The position numbers were made by a program, and so were the translations under genes. Below, in pieces: positions 60,550 through 64,000 of a stretch of DNA of 64,000 nt; position 1 is the first letter of the stretch; every line of letters begins with the position of its first letter. Source of the stretch: Candidatus Proximibacter danicus (GTDB taxonomy: Bacteria > Pseudomonadota > Gammaproteobacteria > Burkholderiales > Rhodocyclaceae). The notes under the pieces were generated by a model. It saw only the letters and a list, made by a program, of their open reading frames with translations. It did not search any database and had not been told where the DNA came from. The DNA lies in NCBI GenBank assembly GCA_016710885.1, contig JADJUC010000012.1:73006-137005 (forward strand), written 5' to 3'.

Positions 60550-61475
60550 GTGAAGAAAGAACGCGTTTTTCTGACGGGCGGGCGCGGCATGGTTGGCCGC
60601 AACTTTCTCGAGCATACCGCCGCCAACGACTTTGAGATCCTCGCACCGACCAGCGTGGAGCTAGATCTGCGCGACTATCGCGCCGTGGTCGACTTGCTCG
60701 AGAGTTTCCAGCCCGATATCGTTGTGCACTCCGCGGGCAAAGTGGGCGGTATACAGGCGAACATTCGCGAGCCGGTGAGCTTTCTGCTCGAAAACCTCGA
60801 CATGGGCGCAACATCGTCTGGGCCTCGCAACCTGGCCCATCAAGCGCCTGCTCAATCTCGGCAGTTCCTGCATGTATCCTCGCGATGCGGCAAATCCTTT
60901 GCGTGAGGAAAAGGTGCTACAGGGCGAGTTGGAGCGACTAAATGAAGGCTACGCCTTAGCCAAGGATAACGGTGGCACGCCTGCGGAATACATCGGACGC
61001 GAGCAGCCCGAGTTCAAGTACAAAACACTCATTCCTTGCAACATCTACGGACGTCACGACAAGTTCGATCCGGGCAGCACTGCACATGGTCCCGGCTATC
61101 GTTCCTAAGCGACACCAGGCCAAGGTGGCGGGAAGTGCGCTTAGGACATTTGGGGTGACGGCAAAGCTAGACGTGAGTTCATGCAGGTGACCTTGCGGAT
61201 TGCATGTGGGCGGCAGTGAAGAGGTTCGATACCCTGCCTGTCTCCATGAACGTCGGCTTGGGCCGTGATCTCACCGTCAACGAATACTACGAAGCAGCAG
61301 CGTGTGTGGTTGGCTATGCCGGCGGGTTCGAGCATGACCTGAACAAACCGGTCGGCAGGAAACAGAAACTTGTCAGCGTCGATCGTGCCACCTCCTGGGC
61401 TGGCAGGCGCCGACCTCACTCGAGCAGGGCCTAGCGAAAACCTACGCGTACTATCTTGAGGAAGCGAAATCTTGA
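60550..61475 (+). CDS. fcl: GDP-L-fucose synthase, several frameshifts
   Basis: Fcl epimerises and reduces the Gmd product to GDP-fucose. It starts at GTG 60550 (VKKERVFLTGGRGMVGRNFLEHT) and has PDIVVHSAGKVGGIQANIREPVSFLLENL. After a break near 60803 come LNLGSSCMYPRDAANPLREEKVLQGELE and YKTLIPCNIYGRHDKFDP; later ADCMWAAVKRFDTLPVSMNVGLGRDLTVNEYYEAAA and KPVGRKQKLVSVDRATSWGW. At least four breaks are needed. It ends at TGA 61473-61475. Confidence 0.88.
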
Positions 61476-62664
61476 GCACCCCTAAGTATCCATTGGCGGC
61501 CGCGACTTGGGACCAGGCCGAATATGACGCGATCCAACGCGTCGTTACTTCCGGCATGTTCACGATGGGTCCCGAGGTGCTGGCCTTCGAAAAACGCTTT
61601 GCAGAATACACAGGCAGCGCGCACTGCGTCATGGTTAACTCCGGGTCGTCCGCCAATTTGTTGATGGTGGCGGCCTTGCGTTACAGCCAGAACCCGGCTT
61701 TCCAGATCCAGCTCGGCGACGAAGTCATCGTGCCGGCGTCTCGTGGAGCACGACCTACTATCCATTGTATCAGTATGGCCTCAAGATCAAGTTCGTCGAC
61801 ATCGATATCGACACGCTCAACTACGATCTCGACCAGCTTGCTGCCGCCGTGAGCGACAAGACGCGGGTCATCATGGCCGTGAACCTGCTCGGCAACCCCA
61901 ACGATTTCGCCCGAATTCGCCAGATCATCGGTGGCCGCAACATTGTTTTGATCGAGGACAACTGCGAATCCCTAGGCGCGCACTTCGAAGACCGCCAGGC
62001 AGGCACGTTCGGCGTCATGGGCAGCTACAGCGCTTTCTTCAGCCATCACATCTCGACCATGGAAGGCGGCATGATCGTCACCGACGATGAAGAGCTCTAC
62101 CATGTGCTCCTGTCCTTGCGCGCGCACGGCTGGACGCGTAACCTGCCCAAGCACAACCATGTGTGCGGCACCAAGAGTGACAATGCCGTCGAGGAGTCTG
62201 TCCGCTTCATCCTGCCCGGCTACAACGTGCGCCCGCTCGAGATGTCGGGCGCCATCGGTCTTGAGCAGATCAAGAAGTTGCCGGCGCTGGTCGCTGCGCG
62301 CCGTGTTAATGCGGAACGCTTTGTCGAAATGATGGCCGAGTTCCCGTGGCTGCGTATACAGAAGGAAATCGGCGCCAGCAGCTGGTTCGGCTTTAGCATG
62401 GTGCTGACCGAAGATGCGCCGCTGACGCGCGAGACGCTGGTGGATCTCCTCACCCGCAACCAGATCGATGTGCGCCCCATCGTTGCCGGCAACTTTGCCA
62501 AGAATGAAGTGATCAAGTGGTTCGACTACGAGATCCACGGCGAGCTTTCCAATGCCAAAGCAGTGGACGCCTGCGGCCTGTTCGTCGGAAATCACCACTA
62601 CGGCCTGACGGACGAGTTTGCATGGCTGGCGGAGACTGCTGAGGGCGGCGACCGCCAATGCTGA
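61472..62664 (+). CDS. DegT-family nucleotide-sugar 3-dehydratase type enzyme (His in place of PLP lysine), one frameshift
   Basis: The protein starts at TTG 61472 (LSTPKYPLAAATWDQAEYDAI) and has MVNSGSSANLLMVAALRYS, IEDNCESLGAHFEDRQAGTFG and YSAFFSHHISTMEGGMIVT. DegT transaminases have the PLP lysine where this has histidine (SHHIST), the change known from ColD and RfbH, which remove the 3-hydroxyl of 4-keto-6-deoxy sugars rather than transaminate. One break lies near 61739 (GCG-G-TCTCG restores PAVSWSTTYYPLYQYG). It follows gmd/fcl; substrate probably GDP- or CDP-4-keto-6-deoxyhexose, inferred. Confidence 0.82.
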
Positions 62665-62685
62665 AATTGCTGGCGGAGCGGTGCG

Positions 62686-63234
62686 TTGAAAGTGCAGCCA
62701 ACAGCGATTGCTGGCGCCTTCCTGATCGACTTGGATGTCCACGGCGATACCCGTGGATTTTTCCTGGAGTCGTATCAGGCCAAGCGCTCGCTTGAGCACG
62801 GTATTGACCATGCATTTGTTCAAGACAATCGCTCTCGTTCGGGAAAGGGCGTGGTGCGAGGCATGCACTACCAGGTTGAGCACCCGAGCGGCCATCCTGT
62901 TTACGTCACCGAAGGCCATATTCTCGATGTCGGCGTAGATCGCGTCCCGGCTTTCCGACATTTGGGAGGCATATTTCCTTCAAACTGAGTGCAGAGAAAC
63001 AGCAACAGTTGTTTCTGCCCCCGGTGTGGCGCACGGCTTTGCACTTTTGGTGAACGGAATGAAATTGGTACAAAGTACCGCGAGTTTTACTACCCCGAGG
63101 ATGAGGCCGGACTATTGTGGAATGATCCCGACTTGGGCATAGACTCGCTCATCGAGACACCGATTATCAAGGCCAGAGATGCAATGTTTCCGCGCTTGCG
63201 CGACATCCATTCGTCGCGGCTTCCCAGAGATTGA
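62686..63234 (+). CDS. RmlC-like nucleotide-sugar 3,5-epimerase, frameshifts
   Basis: The cupin protein starts at TTG 62686 (LKVQPTAIAGAFLIDLDVHGDTRGFFLESYQ) and has FVQDNRSRSGKGVVRGMHYQVEHP. After breaks between about 62940 and 63070 come PPGVAHGFALLVNG and KYREFYYPEDEAGLLWNDPDLGID, the normal RmlC end. It differs from rfbC at 55125 and is probably the epimerase of a second deoxy sugar in this part of the locus. Confidence 0.78.
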
Positions 63235-63252
63235 AATACAAAGAGGTTATTT

Positions 63253-64000
63253 ATGAAATGCAGGGTTTGCAGCCACGAAATTTCGCCGTTCATGAGCTAT
63301 GGGCGTATGCCCATCGCTAACGGTTTTTTGATGCCAGATCAGTTCAAGGACGAGCACTTTTTGAGCTAAAACCAGCCTTTGTTCGCATTGCCTGACTTTT
63401 CAGATCGAAAATCAGCCTGCACCAGAAATGATGTTCCATGAGAACTATGCCTTTTTCTCGCGGACGTCCACTTACATGCAGCGTCACTTCAAGGCCTATG
63501 CCGAGTGGGTGATGGCCAACCATCTTCGCGGCGCTGATCCTTTCGTCGTCGAACTCGGTAGCAACGACGGCATCATGCTTGAGAACTTTTCAAGCGCGGC
63601 ATTCGCCACTTGGGCGTCGAGCCTTCGGCCAATGTCGCCGAGGTGGCTCGCCAGCACGGGCGTGAACACCGTGGTGCGTTTCTTCGGCGCTGAGACCGGC
63701 GCCGATATCGCCAAAGAATATGGATCTGCCGCTGCGCTGATGGCCGCCAATGTGATGTGCCATATTCCCGATATGCACGGCATCGCCAAGGGTGCGGATG
63801 CCTTGCTTAGCCCAGACGGTGTGTTGATCTTCGAGGACCCCTACTTGGGAGCAATGATCGAGAAGACCTCATACGACCAGATCTACGACGAGCATGTCTA
63901 CATCTTCTCGGCCCTGTCGGTCGCCAATATGTTCGCGCCCTATGGCTTCGAGCTGATCGACCTGCTGAAGCAGGAAACCCACGGAGGCTCCATGCGCGCT
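63253..64000 (+). CDS. Deoxysugar C-methyltransferase, 3' end outside window, frameshifts
   Basis: The protein begins MKCRVCSHEISPFMSYGRMPIANGFLMPDQF, the N-terminal zinc-binding segment of NovU/TylCIII-type C-methyltransferases (CRVCS; later a CSHC-type pair in another frame). SAM-domain residues follow in other frames: PEMMFHENYAFFSRTSTYMQRHF, ADPFVVELGSNDGIMLENF, HLGVEPSANVAEVA, VLIFEDPYLGAMIEKTSYDQIYDEHVYIFSALS and, at the end, HGGSMRA. Breaks are near 63362-63400 and 63590. It would add a methyl branch to a keto-deoxy sugar. Confidence 0.82.

Noticed and set aside
59875..60906. Fusion protein of Gmd and Fcl
   Set aside because: One missing base near 60510 removes the gmd stop; corrected, gmd ends at 60545 and fcl starts at 60550.

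Overview
The window is GC-rich chromosomal DNA from a betaproteobacterium, most like the Rhodocyclales (Dechloromonas, Azonexus or Accumulibacter type). The evidence is the gene families present, a second-type infA, the late cobalamin genes and the protein sequences as I recognise them; no database search was possible. The left and middle parts are mostly intact core and accessory genes. From about 49.8 kb to the right end almost every gene carries one or more frameshifts, which looks like a poor consensus at a contig end rather than real gene decay.

Layout. 0-2.5 kb: the end of selB, the tRNA-Sec gene selC, a BRO/DinD-like gene with a relic of a type I restriction subunit, and a GcvH-like/DsrE pair. 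2.6-8.4 kb: a Cache-HAMP-GAF-HD-GYP receptor, an uncharacterised protein, an ankyrin protein and a TonB-like protein. 8.5-14.6 kb: trmB-thiG-thiS, infA, a CDF metal exporter, two tRNA-Lys genes, a YeeE/YedE transporter and queC. 14.7-19.3 kb: a complete branched-chain-type ABC importer (livKHMGF). 19.3-25.9 kb: exported MsrA and MsrB, two rhodanese/methyltransferase genes, a J-like/trypsin fusion, a VapBC-type module, a BtuF-like protein and a TauE/SafE exporter. 25.9-26.8 kb: a LysR regulator.

26.9-33.1 kb (minus strand) is the most interesting accessory block. Five tightly spaced genes encode a Panacea/SocA antitoxin, a small unknown partner, a beta-class DNA amino-methyltransferase, a McrB-like AAA+ GTPase and a DUF2357 (McrC-position) protein. 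Together they resemble a LlaJI-like, McrBC-type restriction-modification operon led by a toxin-antitoxin pair. Part of it is clearly richer in AT than its surroundings. 33.2-39.0 kb holds two more toxin-antitoxin modules and the cobalamin genes btuF, cobC, cobD and cobQ. A dispersed repeat has become the signal peptide of btuF.

39.1-44.0 kb: a TetR-controlled RND efflux pump. 44.0-48.7 kb: pcm-rhodanese-tolC behind a perfect 20-bp palindrome, then waaA and waaC. 48.8-64.0 kb: a surface polysaccharide locus: galE, rfbB, rfbD, rfbA, rfbC, an RfaH/NusG-like antiterminator, an exact ops-type element in the leader, then ugd, manC, gmd, fcl, a His-type DegT sugar 3-dehydratase, an RmlC-like epimerase and a C-methyltransferase. 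Two MNT/HEPN pairs and a further nucleotidyltransferase gene sit between rfbD and rfbA. The locus would make dTDP-rhamnose, UDP-glucuronate, GDP-mannose/GDP-fucose and probably a C-methylated 3,6-dideoxy sugar.
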